Shown piece after piece: positions 9,050 to 17,379 of a stretch of DNA of 64,000 nucleotides (positions within the stretch are counted from its first letter, which is position 1; each line of letters starts with the position of its first letter). The DNA is from Nocardia anaemiae NBRC 100462. Its GTDB lineage: Bacteria > Actinomycetota > Actinomycetes > Mycobacteriales > Mycobacteriaceae. Position numbers and translations under genes: made by a program. The notes under the pieces were generated by a model that saw only the letters and a list, made by a program, of their open reading frames with translations, was not told where the DNA came from and ran no database searches. The stretch covers positions 20,485 to 84,484 of the forward strand of contig NZ_BDAZ01000069.1 in NCBI RefSeq assembly GCF_001612725.1, written 5' to 3'.

Positions 9050-9451
9050 TTACGTCAGTGGTGATTTCGGGCTGAGTGCGGCGGCGATCACTATTCCGTC
9101 GACGGTCCGCTTGGGAATGACGAGCGGACCGTCGGCGGCCAGGAGCGCGGCCGCCTCGGCGACGCTGGCGGTGCCGAGCGCGTCATCGGTGCGCGACGAG
9201 GGGTTCGGCACGTCGACCTGCGCGAGTTCGGCCGCCGTGAAGGTGCGGATCTCGACACCCAGGTGATCGGCGGCAACACGAAGTTCATCGGCACGCCGAT
9301 CGATGGTCGCGAGGCAGGCAATGGGCTTGTCGCCCAGTACTTCTCGCAGCGCATCGAGAATTCGTTCGGTCGATGTGCCCGGTCGAAATCCGAGACCGAC
9401 GGTGAAGAACGGTTCGGCCGAGGTGTCAGATGGTGGCACGGGTGTGCACAT
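9050..9451 (-). CDS. CobE/CbiG C-terminal-like cobalamin biosynthesis protein
   Basis: A 133-residue protein resembling CobE and the C-terminal domain of CbiG, which act around ring contraction and cobyrinate processing. Seen: FFTVGLGFRPGTSTERILDAL at the start, then ACLATIDRRADE, LGVEIRTFTAAELAQVDVPNPS and ASVAEAAALLAA, which fit the family's glycine-rich opening and conserved ATIxxKxxE-type strand. It overlaps the end of cobB by 26 bp and follows it on the same strand, so the two are translationally linked. A GTG at 9439 is an alternative start. The name rests on pattern and context. Confidence 0.75.
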   Translation of the reverse strand: MCTPVPPSDTSAEPFFTVGLGFRPGTSTERILDALREVLGDKPIACLATIDRRADELRVAADHLGVEIRTFTAAELAQVDVPNPSSRTDDALGTASVAEAAALLAADGPLVIPKRTVDGIVIAAALSPKSPLT

Positions 9452-10838
9452 AATTGACAGCCGCCGTGACGAAACGGCTTATGGCTGTGGGATTTCCGGC
9501 GGGGTGGGTGTGCAGGTAGGAGGCGTGCACGCGGTGGATGAGAGCACCCTCGCGGATACGGTCGCCTGCGGTATGCCAACCCCAGGAGGGAGTTTCGCTG
9601 CCGGTGGTGACCAGGTGGGTGCGGTGGAATTCGTGGCCGCGCACCCGCTCTCCCGCGCGCCATAGTACGGAATCGGCCAGCGCCACGGCATCTCGATAGC
9701 CGAGTGTCAGGCGGGGGCCGAATTCAGCAGTCGCATCGACTACACCGGCCATCGGATGGCCATCCAACGACCGGCTGAGGTACAGCAATCCGGCACATTC
9801 GGCATGCACCGGAAGGCCCGCCCCGGCCTGCTCGGCGACCTGCGCCAACAGCCGATCATTGGCCGCGAGTGCCGCCGCGTGCTCCTCTGGAAAGCCGCCG
9901 GGCAATACCAAACCGGCTGTCCCCGTGGGAAGTTCATCCCGCATCGGGTCGAAGACCACCACTCGTGCTCCTGCGGCCTCCAGCAGCTCGCGATGCTCCG
10001 CATATCCGAAGGTGAACGCGGGCCCGCCAGCCATCGCGATCACAGGACCTGGCGCTGCCACGCTTTTAGCGGAGACCCGATCCTCGGATTCGCGCACCGC
10101 GTTTACCGGGTCCCAGGCTGGCGTGGTGATGTTCGATCGGGCGAGGCGGGCGATGGTGGGGAGATCGACATGGGCGGCCACCAGGTCGGTCATCGCTTCG
10201 ACGGCGGCGATTGCGGCGTGGCCGTGTTCGATGGCGGGGATGAGACCGAGATGGCGGGAGGGGACCTCGAGTTCGGCCATGCGCGGAAGTGATCCGAGCA
10301 CCGGCAGGCCGACGCGGTCGCAGGCTGCGCGCAGCACTTGGTCGTGGCGTTCGCTGCCGACGCGGTTCAGGATGACGCCGCCGAGGCGGATCGCGGTATC
10401 GAAGGTGGCGAAACCGTGCAGGAGTGCGGCGAGGCTCTGACTGTGGCCGCGCGCGTCGACCACCAAAATCACTGGGGCGCCGAGTAATCCGGCGACCTGC
10501 GCGGTGGATCCCTCGGCGATCGGTGCGACATGGTTCTCATCGATGCGGCCGTCGAACAGGCCCATTACGCCCTCGACCACCGCCAGATCACACCCGTGGG
10601 CACCGTGACGGTACAGCGGGACAACACGTTCCGTGCCGACCAGCACCGGATCGAGATTGCGACCGGGCCGCCCAGCCGCCAACCCGTGATACCCGGGATC
10701 GATATAGTCCGGCCCTACCTTGAACGGCGCCACCCGATGCCCAGCCCGACGCAGCGCCCCGATCAAACCGGTCGCCAACGTCGTCTTCCCGCTCCCCGAA
10801 GCGGGCGCGGCGATCACCACCGCGGGAACCCCGCTCAA
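9426..10838 (-). CDS. cobB: Cobyrinic acid a,c-diamide synthase (glutamine-hydrolysing)
   Basis: CobB/CbiA amidates carboxylates a and c of (hydrogeno)byrinic acid, using ATP and glutamine. The 470 residues comprise an N-terminal P-loop domain (APASGSGKTTLATGL at residues 10-24, then VGPDYIDPGYH, EGVMGLFDG) and a C-terminal class-I glutamine amidotransferase domain with HAECAGLLYLSRSL (nucleophile Cys) and a late His in RGHEFHRT. The start is a TTG at 10838, 9 nt after AGAAGG. It overlaps by 4 nt (TTGA) with the stop of the small ORF upstream, implying translational coupling. Order cobO-small ORF-cobB-cobE-like on one strand. Confidence 0.94.
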   Translation of the reverse strand: MSGVPAVVIAAPASGSGKTTLATGLIGALRRAGHRVAPFKVGPDYIDPGYHGLAAGRPGRNLDPVLVGTERVVPLYRHGAHGCDLAVVEGVMGLFDGRIDENHVAPIAEGSTAQVAGLLGAPVILVVDARGHSQSLAALLHGFATFDTAIRLGGVILNRVGSERHDQVLRAACDRVGLPVLGSLPRMAELEVPSRHLGLIPAIEHGHAAIAAVEAMTDLVAAHVDLPTIARLARSNITTPAWDPVNAVRESEDRVSAKSVAAPGPVIAMAGGPAFTFGYAEHRELLEAAGARVVVFDPMRDELPTGTAGLVLPGGFPEEHAAALAANDRLLAQVAEQAGAGLPVHAECAGLLYLSRSLDGHPMAGVVDATAEFGPRLTLGYRDAVALADSVLWRAGERVRGHEFHRTHLVTTGSETPSWGWHTAGDRIREGALIHRVHASYLHTHPAGNPTAISRFVTAAVNYVHTRATI

Positions 10839-11002
10839 GGCCGCACACCTTCTCGGAACCTCTCAGGGGAACCCGCCAGGAGGCCAAGCGCCGCGAAGGG
10901 GGGCGGGTCGTGCCGCACCAGCGCGCGGTCGAGTAGCGCGGGACCGCGACCGGCGAGCGGCACCCAGGGGCAGCCCGGTGTTCGCCGGACCGATGCGGTC
11001 AC
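10835..11002 (-). CDS. Putative small protein bridging cobO and cobB (55 aa)
   Basis: A 56-codon frame fills the gap between cobO and cobB exactly. Its GTG start (11002-11000) overlaps the cobO stop as GTGA, and its TGA stop overlaps the cobB TTG start as TTGA. An ATG three bases upstream (11005) is an alternative start. A GAGG element precedes it by about 9 nt. The codons are strongly G/C at position three, as in real genes here. The product begins VTASVRRTPGCPWVPLAG and has the segment ALLDRALVRHDPPPFAALGL; no domain, signal or membrane segment is recognised. It may be a real small protein or a leader that couples cobB translation to cobO. Confidence 0.5.
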   Translation of the reverse strand: MTASVRRTPGCPWVPLAGRGPALLDRALVRHDPPPFAALGLLAGSPERFREGVRP

Positions 11003-11613
11003 CATTCGATGCCTCGCTGGCCTTTGCGGCCCGCGTCCATGGGGTGTTTGACCTTCGTCATTTCGGTGACGAGGTCGGCGGCATCCAAGAGCGCTGGTGG
11101 CGCATCGCGGCCGGTGATGACCACATGCTGGTTGCCGGGGCGGTTGCGGAGGGTTTCGACGACCTCGTCGACATCGACCCAACCCCATTTGAGCGGGTAG
11201 GTGAATTCGTCGAGGACGTAGAAGCGGTGCTGTTCGGCCCGAAGCCTGCGCGCGATCTCCCGCCAACCGGCCAGTGCCGCGGCGGCGTGGTCCCCATCGG
11301 TGCCCTGTTTGCGAGTCCACGACCAGCCCTCGCCCATCTTGTGCCATTCGACCGGCCCACCGACACCGGTCTCCTCGTGCAAACGGCCGAGCGTGCGAAA
11401 AGCCGCTTCCTCGCCCACTTTCCACTTGGCACTCTTGACGAACTGGAATACCGCAATATCGAATCCCTGATTCCACGCCCGCAACGCCATCCCGAACGCA
11501 GCCGTCGACTTTCCCTTGCCCGGCCCGGTATGCACCGCGAGCACCGGCAAATTGCGCCGCTGGCGCGTGGTCAGCCCATCATCCGGAACCGTCTCCGGCA
11601 CACCTTTAGGCAT
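10999..11613 (-). CDS. cobO: Cob(I)yrinic acid a,c-diamide adenosyltransferase
   Basis: This CobA/CobO-type enzyme (called BtuR in E. coli) transfers the adenosyl group of ATP to Co(I) of the corrin. The 204-residue protein has the family's unusual P-loop HTGPGKGKSTAAFGMALRA near residue 30. Further features are VLDEFTYPLKWGWVD, HVVITGRDAPPALLDAADL and the closing segment PMDAGRKGQRGIEW, all typical of CobO. The start ATG 11613 follows AAGGAGT; an upstream in-frame ATG at 11634 lacks a better site. It lies 57 bp downstream of the chelatase gene on the same strand and is coupled to the small ORF and cobB. Confidence 0.95.
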   Translation of the reverse strand: MPKGVPETVPDDGLTTRQRRNLPVLAVHTGPGKGKSTAAFGMALRAWNQGFDIAVFQFVKSAKWKVGEEAAFRTLGRLHEETGVGGPVEWHKMGEGWSWTRKQGTDGDHAAAALAGWREIARRLRAEQHRFYVLDEFTYPLKWGWVDVDEVVETLRNRPGNQHVVITGRDAPPALLDAADLVTEMTKVKHPMDAGRKGQRGIEW

Positions 11614-11670
11614 CGAAACTCCTTGGTAGCCCACTGATCAGAACGTCCACATCGGCCCGTTGCGCCACGG

Positions 11671-13860
11671 TCACGCGGCCCGTGTCACGCCGGGGCGGCC
11701 GGATCCGGTGCGGACGATATCGGCGACCGAATCGCCGGTCAGCTCGGCGAGTTGGAGGTAGCCCGCGCGCAGGGTGCGGGCCAGGTCGGCGGCGAGGCCG
11801 AGGCGGATCATGCCGCGTTCGCAGTCCACGACGATCGAGGTGATCGCCTCGGCGGCAAGTAGATTCGCGGCGGCGCGGGCGCGGGGCACCGGATCGACGC
11901 CGCCGGTGGCGCGGCCGTCGGTGAGCAGGACCAGCATCGGGCGGCGGCGCGGATCGCGGACGCGTTCGCGGTGCACGACCTCGCGCGCCTTCAAAAGTCC
12001 TGCGGCGAGCGGGGTTTTACCGCCGGTGCGGATCCCGGACAGGCGTCGCACCGCGATATCCACCGAGGAGGTCGGTGGCAGGACGAGTTCGGCTGCCATG
12101 CCACGCACGGTGATCACCGCGACCTTGTCGCGCCGCTGGTATGCGTCGCGCAGCAAAGCGACGACCGCGCCGGTCACCGCGGAGAGACGGTTGCGCGCCG
12201 CCATGGATCCGGAGGCGTCGACCACGAAGACCACCAGATTGCCCTCGCGCCCTTCGCGATACGCGCCGCGCAGATCATCGGCGGCCAATTTCAACGGACC
12301 TTCGGCTCGGCCGCGGGCGTGCTGGTGCGGTGCGGCGGCGAACACTGTGCCGAGCAGATGCAGACCGCCTGAGGTGTCGGTACTGGATCGCACCGTGCGT
12401 CCCTGCCTGGTCTGCGCGCGCGAACGGCGGCCCGCCGCGCCATCGCCGATGCCGGGCACTTCCCAACGCGGCGGTGTCACAGCTGATTTCGCGGGCGCGC
12501 CGATACGACCCTCGCGCGCGGACGGTGATTGCCCGCCGCCCGGCGAATCCGGACCGCCGTCGGGTCTTGGAGCGCCTGACCCGCCGTTGCCTGGGCCGCC
12601 ATCTGGATCATCTTCTGGTCCTCGACCATCCGGATCTCCACTGCTGGGACCACCACCCGGATCGCCCGCCTTGTTCATCGCATGGTCCGGATCATCCGCA
12701 TCGTTCGATGCACTATCCGAACCGCCATCGGGCGCGGCGTCATCGGTACCCCCGGAGCGACTTTCCGGACCAGGCGAACCACCATCGTCCGGACGACCGC
12801 CATCGAGATCCCCGCCCTCCGCCAATTCGGCACGCTCGCTGGACTTTTCCGCTTCGACCCCCGCCGCACGCATCGCCTCGTCCAGCTGCTCTTCGCTGAT
12901 CCCCGGCTCATCGAACGGATCCCGCCGCCGCCTATGCGGCAATGCCAGCTCCGCCGCGACCCGCACATCCATCGCGGCCACCGCGTCCGCTCCACGCCAG
13001 GCCGCATGCGCGGTAGCGGTCCTGGCCACCACCAGATCGGCCCGCATACCGTCCACATCGAAGGACGCGCATAGCGCGGCGATCCGCCGCAGCTCCACGT
13101 CATCGAGTGCGACCGACGCGACCCGCTCACGGGCGGTGAGAATCCGCTCGGCCACTTCCCGATCGGCCGCGGCATAGCGCGCGGCGAATCCGGCCGGGTC
13201 CGCCTCGTAGTCCAGCCGACGCCGCACCACCGCCATCCGCACGTCCACATTCCGCGAGGCCGCCACATCGACGGTGAGCCCGAACCGGTCCAACAACTGC
13301 GGCCGCAGCTCACCCTCCTCTGGATTCATGGTGCCGACCAGCACGAACCGTGCCGGATGCGAATGCGAAACCCCATCGCGCTCGATATGCACCCGGCCCA
13401 TCGCGGCGGCATCGAGCAGCACGTCCACCAGGTGGTCGTGCAGCAGATTCACCTCGTCGACGTAGAGGACGCCGTGATGCGCGGCCGCCAACAGTCCGGG
13501 ACGGAAGGCCTGCTCGCCATCGCGCAGCACCCGCTCCAGATCCAAAGAACCGACCACCCGGTCTTCAGTGGCCCCCACCGGCAGCTCGACCAGCCGAGCG
13601 GGCCGTGCACCCGTCTCATCGACAATGGGCGGCAGCAATTGGGCAAGCGCGCGCACCACGGTCGATTTCGCGGTCCCCTTCTCCCCGCGCACCAATACGC
13701 CGCCGATCCCGGGATGCACCGCACACAGGATCAACGCCAGCTGCAACCGCTCCTGCCCCACCACCGCCGAGAACGGAAAGCCCGTATCCCCTTCGGCACC
13801 GGGACGCACCCCGGTCAGCGAAGGGACACGTGGCGCGTTTTCGGCACGGGACAAAGACAC
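11671..13860 (-). CDS. Fused ChlI/ChlD magnesium-chelatase-type AAA+ and VWA protein (putative cobaltochelatase subunit)
   Basis: A 729-residue protein. Residues 20-330 form an AAA+ ATPase with Walker A RGEKGTAKST and Walker B VLYVDEVNLL. There follows a low-complexity D/G/P-rich linker of about 130 residues (370-500), then a VWA domain from about 540 with the MIDAS motif VVFVDASGSMAAR. Mg- and Co-chelatases use ChlI/BchI plus ChlD/BchD subunits to drive metal insertion; here both are fused, as in Rv2850c of M. tuberculosis. The cob neighbours support cobalt insertion, but no CobN-type catalytic subunit is in the window. The GTG start at 13860 gives VSLSRAENAPR; the longer frame to 13950 runs into a hairpin. 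Confidence 0.85.
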   Translation of the reverse strand: MSLSRAENAPRVPSLTGVRPGAEGDTGFPFSAVVGQERLQLALILCAVHPGIGGVLVRGEKGTAKSTVVRALAQLLPPIVDETGARPARLVELPVGATEDRVVGSLDLERVLRDGEQAFRPGLLAAAHHGVLYVDEVNLLHDHLVDVLLDAAAMGRVHIERDGVSHSHPARFVLVGTMNPEEGELRPQLLDRFGLTVDVAASRNVDVRMAVVRRRLDYEADPAGFAARYAAADREVAERILTARERVASVALDDVELRRIAALCASFDVDGMRADLVVARTATAHAAWRGADAVAAMDVRVAAELALPHRRRRDPFDEPGISEEQLDEAMRAAGVEAEKSSERAELAEGGDLDGGRPDDGGSPGPESRSGGTDDAAPDGGSDSASNDADDPDHAMNKAGDPGGGPSSGDPDGRGPEDDPDGGPGNGGSGAPRPDGGPDSPGGGQSPSAREGRIGAPAKSAVTPPRWEVPGIGDGAAGRRSRAQTRQGRTVRSSTDTSGGLHLLGTVFAAAPHQHARGRAEGPLKLAADDLRGAYREGREGNLVVFVVDASGSMAARNRLSAVTGAVVALLRDAYQRRDKVAVITVRGMAAELVLPPTSSVDIAVRRLSGIRTGGKTPLAAGLLKAREVVHRERVRDPRRRPMLVLLTDGRATGGVDPVPRARAAANLLAAEAITSIVVDCERGMIRLGLAADLARTLRAGYLQLAELTGDSVADIVRTGSGRPGVTRAA

Positions 13861-13922
13861 GCCCCAAACTCTAAGCGCGCCGCCCGGCAACCTCTTCCAC
13901 CACCCCGCCACTCGGCAAGGTC

Positions 13923-13986
13923 TCGCATACCCAGCGACTACCTCGCACAAGCCACACCCTGTGCGAGGTAGTTACTGGATATGCGA
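13923..13986. repeat. Long imperfect inverted repeat (27-nt arms, 10-nt loop)
   Basis: The arms at 13923-13949 and 13960-13986 pair at 24 of 27 positions around the loop 13950-13959. The conserved core is ACTACCTCGCACA on the left and TGTGCGAGGTAGT on the right. It sits 20 bp downstream of the acetyltransferase stop and 62 bp upstream of the chelatase start (both minus strand). RNA from either strand would fold into a strong hairpin. There is no T-run, so it is not a classical intrinsic terminator; it could be a Rho-independent end without U-tract, a processing site, or one copy of a dispersed palindromic element. Confidence 0.85.
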
Positions 13987-14006
13987 CCGCTCGAAGAGCG
14001 TGGGGG

Positions 14007-14456
14007 TCAGCCCCTGCGCATGGGGAGGTGCATGATGCCGTCTTCTTCGAATTCGTCGCCGTCGGGTTTGAAGCCGAACTTGGCGTACATGTCGACCAGG
14101 TAGGTCTGGGCGCTCAGGCGTACGGTCGCCGAGCCTGCCTCGGCGAGCGCGGCCTGCACCAGGCGAGTGGTGTATCCGTGTCCGCGCGCAGGAGGCGAGG
14201 TGCACAACCGGCCGATGCGGAACGATTTCACACCGTTCTCGTGCTCCTCGGTCAACCGCAGCGTCGAGATGATCTCGCCCTCGTCATCGAGCCAGAAATG
14301 GCGCGTCTCCGGCAGCAGGTCGAGACCGTCCAACTCCGGGTACGCGCACTTCTGCTCGACGACAAAGACTTCGACGCGAAGCTTCAACAGCTGATACAGG
14401 GTGGCGGTGTCGAGATCGAGCGCCCAGGACCGTTTGAGTGCAACCGTTGACATCAT
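14007..14456 (-). CDS. GNAT-family N-acetyltransferase, ElaA-like
   Basis: A 149-residue acetyltransferase. Seen: the ElaA-type opening ATLYQLLKLRVEVFVVEQ followed by CAYPELDGLD, and the acetyl-CoA loop region IGRLCTSPPARGHGYTTRLV (motif A, R/Q-x-x-G-x-G/A variant RGHGYT near residue 95). The C-terminal strand AQTYLVDMYAKFGFKPDG is the usual Y-x-x-x-GF element. It lies between mqo and the chelatase gene, the same relative order as Rv2851c in M. tuberculosis. The substrate is unknown. The start is one of two adjacent ATGs (14456 or 14453). Confidence 0.88.
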   Translation of the reverse strand: MMSTVALKRSWALDLDTATLYQLLKLRVEVFVVEQKCAYPELDGLDLLPETRHFWLDDEGEIISTLRLTEEHENGVKSFRIGRLCTSPPARGHGYTTRLVQAALAEAGSATVRLSAQTYLVDMYAKFGFKPDGDEFEEDGIMHLPMRRG

Positions 14457-14549
14457 CGAGTCTTGCTATCACAACTACGGGTTCGGCGCGACCGCTGTGT
14501 CCAATTTGCGATGTCGCGGGGCCTGCGTGGTTACGCAAACCCCCGTCGC

Positions 14550-16052
14550 TCACACCCCTGCGTGCTTTGGGGTGTTATCCGAGACACCGTTCAGGTTCAG
14601 GGTTTTGGTCGACCAATCCCAGACCTCCTGGAACAGCGCCTGGTTTTCCGAAAGCTTCACACCCAGCGAGGGCACCATTTCCTTCAGCTTCGGCGACCAG
14701 CCGTCGTACTCGCGCGGGAAGCACCGCTGCAACACGTCGATCATGGCGCTCACACAAGTTGACGCGCCGGGCGACGCGCCGAGCAGACCCGCAATGGTGC
14801 CGTCTTCGGCCGCGATAACCGCCGTACCGAACTCGAGCACACCGCCCGCACCCTTGCGCCGGATGACCTGCACGCGCTGTCCCGCGGTGATCAGCTCCCA
14901 GTCGTGGCCGTCCGCGCGCGGAATGAACTCCTCCAGCGTGGCCACCTTGCCCGCCTCGGACTTGAGCAGCTCGCTGATCAGGTACTTGGTCAGGCCGAGT
15001 TCGGTGACGCCGACGCCGAGCAGCGAGAAGATGTTGTTCGGCTTGACCGACTTGAACAGATCGGTGTTCTTGCCGTCCTTGAGGAACTTCGGCGTCCACC
15101 CGGCGTAGGGGCCGAATAGCAGGCCGGGACGGCCCTTGATGATTCGGGTGTCCAAATGCGGCACCGACATCGGCGGCGCGCCGACGGCAGCCTTGCCATA
15201 GACCTTGGCCTCGTGCTTGTCGATCAGATCCGGGTTGGTGCAGCGGATGAACTGACCGCTGATCGGGAAGCCGCCGAAACCCTTGGCCTCCTTGATGCCC
15301 GCCTTCTGCAGCAGCGGCAGCGCACCGCCACCGGCGCCGACGAAGACGAATTTGCTGATGAGCGTGCGGGTTCGGCGGGTACGCAGGTTACGCACCTTCA
15401 CCAGCCAGGAACCGTCGGACTGCTTGGTGAGGTTGCGCACCTCGTGACCGAAGGCCAGATCGACACCGGTGCGGCCGAGGTAGGCCAGCAGTTCGCTGGT
15501 GAGCGAACCGAAGTCGATATCGGTGCCCTCATCGGTCCAGTTCAGCGCGATCGGATCGGAGAAGTCACGGCCCCTGGCCATCAGCGGCAGTCGCTTGGCG
15601 AATTCGTCGGGGCTGTCGATGTATTCCATCGTCGAGAACAGAGGATGCCGCGACAGTGCCTCGTACCGCTTGCGTAGGTAGTCCACATTGTCCGCGCCGT
15701 GCACGAAACTGACGTGCGGGATGGGGTTGATGAAGGCGGAGGGATCGCTGAGGATGCCGTTCTCCACGCCGTAGGACCAGAACTGACGCGAGACCTGGAA
15801 GCGCTCGTTGATGTCGATGGCCTTGCTGATATCGACCGAACCGTCCGGAGTCTGCGGGCTGTAGTTCAGCTCGCACAGTGCGGAGTGTCCGGTGCCCGCG
15901 TTGTTCCACGGATCGCTGCTCTCGGCGGCGGCCGCGTCCAGCCGCTCGAACAGGGAGATCGACCATTCCGGCTGCAGCTGCCGAAGCAGTGCGCCGAGGG
16001 TGGCACTCATGATCCCGGCACCGATGAGTACTACATCGGTCTTTTCAGTCAT
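14550..16052 (-). CDS. mqo: Malate:quinone oxidoreductase
   Basis: Membrane-associated FAD enzyme oxidising L-malate to oxaloacetate and passing electrons to menaquinone, thereby serving both the TCA cycle and the respiratory chain. The 500 residues begin with the FAD-binding strand TDVVLIGAGIMSATLGALLR. Next come the signature SSDPWNNAGTGHSALCELNY, GQFIRCTNPDL, FGPYAGWTPKFLK and LGASPGASTCVSAMIDVLQR. It matches the remembered sequence of Rv2852c along its whole length. I chose ATG 16052 (MTEKTDVV); a GTG at 16067 is also possible. It is divergent from the alpha/beta hydrolase gene across a 259-bp spacer with no operator I can name. Confidence 0.96.
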   Translation of the reverse strand: MTEKTDVVLIGAGIMSATLGALLRQLQPEWSISLFERLDAAAAESSDPWNNAGTGHSALCELNYSPQTPDGSVDISKAIDINERFQVSRQFWSYGVENGILSDPSAFINPIPHVSFVHGADNVDYLRKRYEALSRHPLFSTMEYIDSPDEFAKRLPLMARGRDFSDPIALNWTDEGTDIDFGSLTSELLAYLGRTGVDLAFGHEVRNLTKQSDGSWLVKVRNLRTRRTRTLISKFVFVGAGGGALPLLQKAGIKEAKGFGGFPISGQFIRCTNPDLIDKHEAKVYGKAAVGAPPMSVPHLDTRIIKGRPGLLFGPYAGWTPKFLKDGKNTDLFKSVKPNNIFSLLGVGVTELGLTKYLISELLKSEAGKVATLEEFIPRADGHDWELITAGQRVQVIRRKGAGGVLEFGTAVIAAEDGTIAGLLGASPGASTCVSAMIDVLQRCFPREYDGWSPKLKEMVPSLGVKLSENQALFQEVWDWSTKTLNLNGVSDNTPKHAGV

Positions 16053-16311
16053 GGCAGCGTTCGGCACGGGTAGATCGACTTCCTTGTCCTTCTGCGCACG
16101 CCCACCCCCACGGTGGGCCTGCTGGGCACGGGCGCTATGTGGTTGTTGCGAGTCCTGCGTGACTCGGCGGGTGTAGGTTACCCGCCGTTCACCTAGCCCA
16201 ATTGTGCACCTCACCTGTTCGAAGTCCGGCAACGAACCTACCGAATGTGACATAGATTCCTTCCGGGCTTCGATCTTCGAAACGGCGCTGACGTCGCCTA
16301 CATTGATCGTT

Positions 16312-17379
16312 GTGACGAACGAAGCCTCGCTCAGCGTGTCCTATATCACCGCCCCGGCGGCCGAGCGATGGCAGCCAGATGTACTCGGCGCGGGCTATGA
16401 GCAGCGCACTCTGCCGCTAGGTCCGGACCCCGATGGTGAGGGCGAGGCGGTGGCGACACTCGTTCGCTACACCCCTGACACCGGTGCCGCAGCGACCGAA
16501 CCCGCGGTGCTGTATGTGCACGGTTTCACCGACTACTTCTTCCAGCAGCATCTGGCCGAACACTTCGCACGGCGCGGCCATCGCTTCTACGCCCTGGATC
16601 TGCGCAAGTGCGGTCGTTCGCTGCGCGACGGCCAGACGCCGCACTACGTCACCGATCTGGCGCTCTACGACGCCGAACTGAACGAGTCGCTGCGCATCGT
16701 CCAGGAAGAGGCGGGCGATAACGTGCTCCTGGTCGCGCACTCGACCGGCGGACTCATCGTGCCGCTGTGGCTGAACCGGCTCAACAAGGTGAAGGGCACG
16801 GCCAAATCGGGAATCGTCGGTCTGGTGCTCAACAGCCCCTGGTTCGACCTGCAGGGCCCCTCGTACTATCGGAGCATCGGCACCCCGGTGATCAAGATGC
16901 TCGGCCGATTCCGGTCGATGTTCGAACTACCCGGCGGCAAGATCAGCTCCTACGGCGACAGCCTGCACCACAGCGTCGCGGGCGAGTGGCATTACAACCT
17001 GGATTGGAAGCCGCTGGAAGGCTTCCCGGTCCGGTTCGGCTGGCTGCGTGCGATCCGCAATGGGCACGCCGAGCTGCAGGCGGGTCTTTCGGTCGGCGTG
17101 CCCGCGTTGATTCTGCGTTCACGCATCACGAAATTCGCACGCAAGTACGGTCCGGCCGTCGATGTGGCGGATGCGGTGCTCGATGTGCGCCAGATTCAGC
17201 GCTGGTCGGGCTGTCTCGGTGATCGGACCAATATCGTCCCGATCGACGGCGCCCGCCACGATGTCTTCCTGTCCTCGGCCGAACCGCTGGCCAAGGCCTT
17301 CGCCGAACTCGACAGCTGGCTGGACTGGCTGGCGGTCTTCCACAGGAAGACCGCCGGATCACCAGAGGCTGGTGCGTAG
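16312..17379 (+). CDS. Alpha/beta hydrolase (lysophospholipase/esterase-like)
   Basis: A 355-residue serine hydrolase with the catalytic elements VLYVHGFTDYFF (oxyanion region, near residue 70), VAHSTGGLIVPLW (nucleophile Ser in H-S-T-G-G, near residue 145) and GARHDVFLSS (catalytic His near residue 315). There is no signal peptide, so it is probably cytosolic. The overall pattern (YALDLRKCGRSLRDGQ) is like monoacylglycerol lipase or lysophospholipase-type proteins. I chose GTG 16312 (VTNEASLSVSYIT); an ATG at 16204 would add 36 residues without homology signal. The 3' end overlaps the convergent gene at 17359 by 21 bp. A hydrolase also follows mqo in M. tuberculosis (Rv2854). Confidence 0.85.
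   Translation: MTNEASLSVSYITAPAAERWQPDVLGAGYEQRTLPLGPDPDGEGEAVATLVRYTPDTGAAATEPAVLYVHGFTDYFFQQHLAEHFARRGHRFYALDLRKCGRSLRDGQTPHYVTDLALYDAELNESLRIVQEEAGDNVLLVAHSTGGLIVPLWLNRLNKVKGTAKSGIVGLVLNSPWFDLQGPSYYRSIGTPVIKMLGRFRSMFELPGGKISSYGDSLHHSVAGEWHYNLDWKPLEGFPVRFGWLRAIRNGHAELQAGLSVGVPALILRSRITKFARKYGPAVDVADAVLDVRQIQRWSGCLGDRTNIVPIDGARHDVFLSSAEPLAKAFAELDSWLDWLAVFHRKTAGSPEAGA

Noticed and set aside
10839..11670. Cobalamin riboswitch ahead of cobB or cobO
   Set aside because: The spacers are too short (57 bp before cobO) or filled by the small ORF, and no B12-box-like sequence was seen.
13923..13986. The long palindrome as a CRISPR repeat or riboswitch
   Set aside because: Only one unit is present, without spacers, and it does not resemble a cobalamin riboswitch core.
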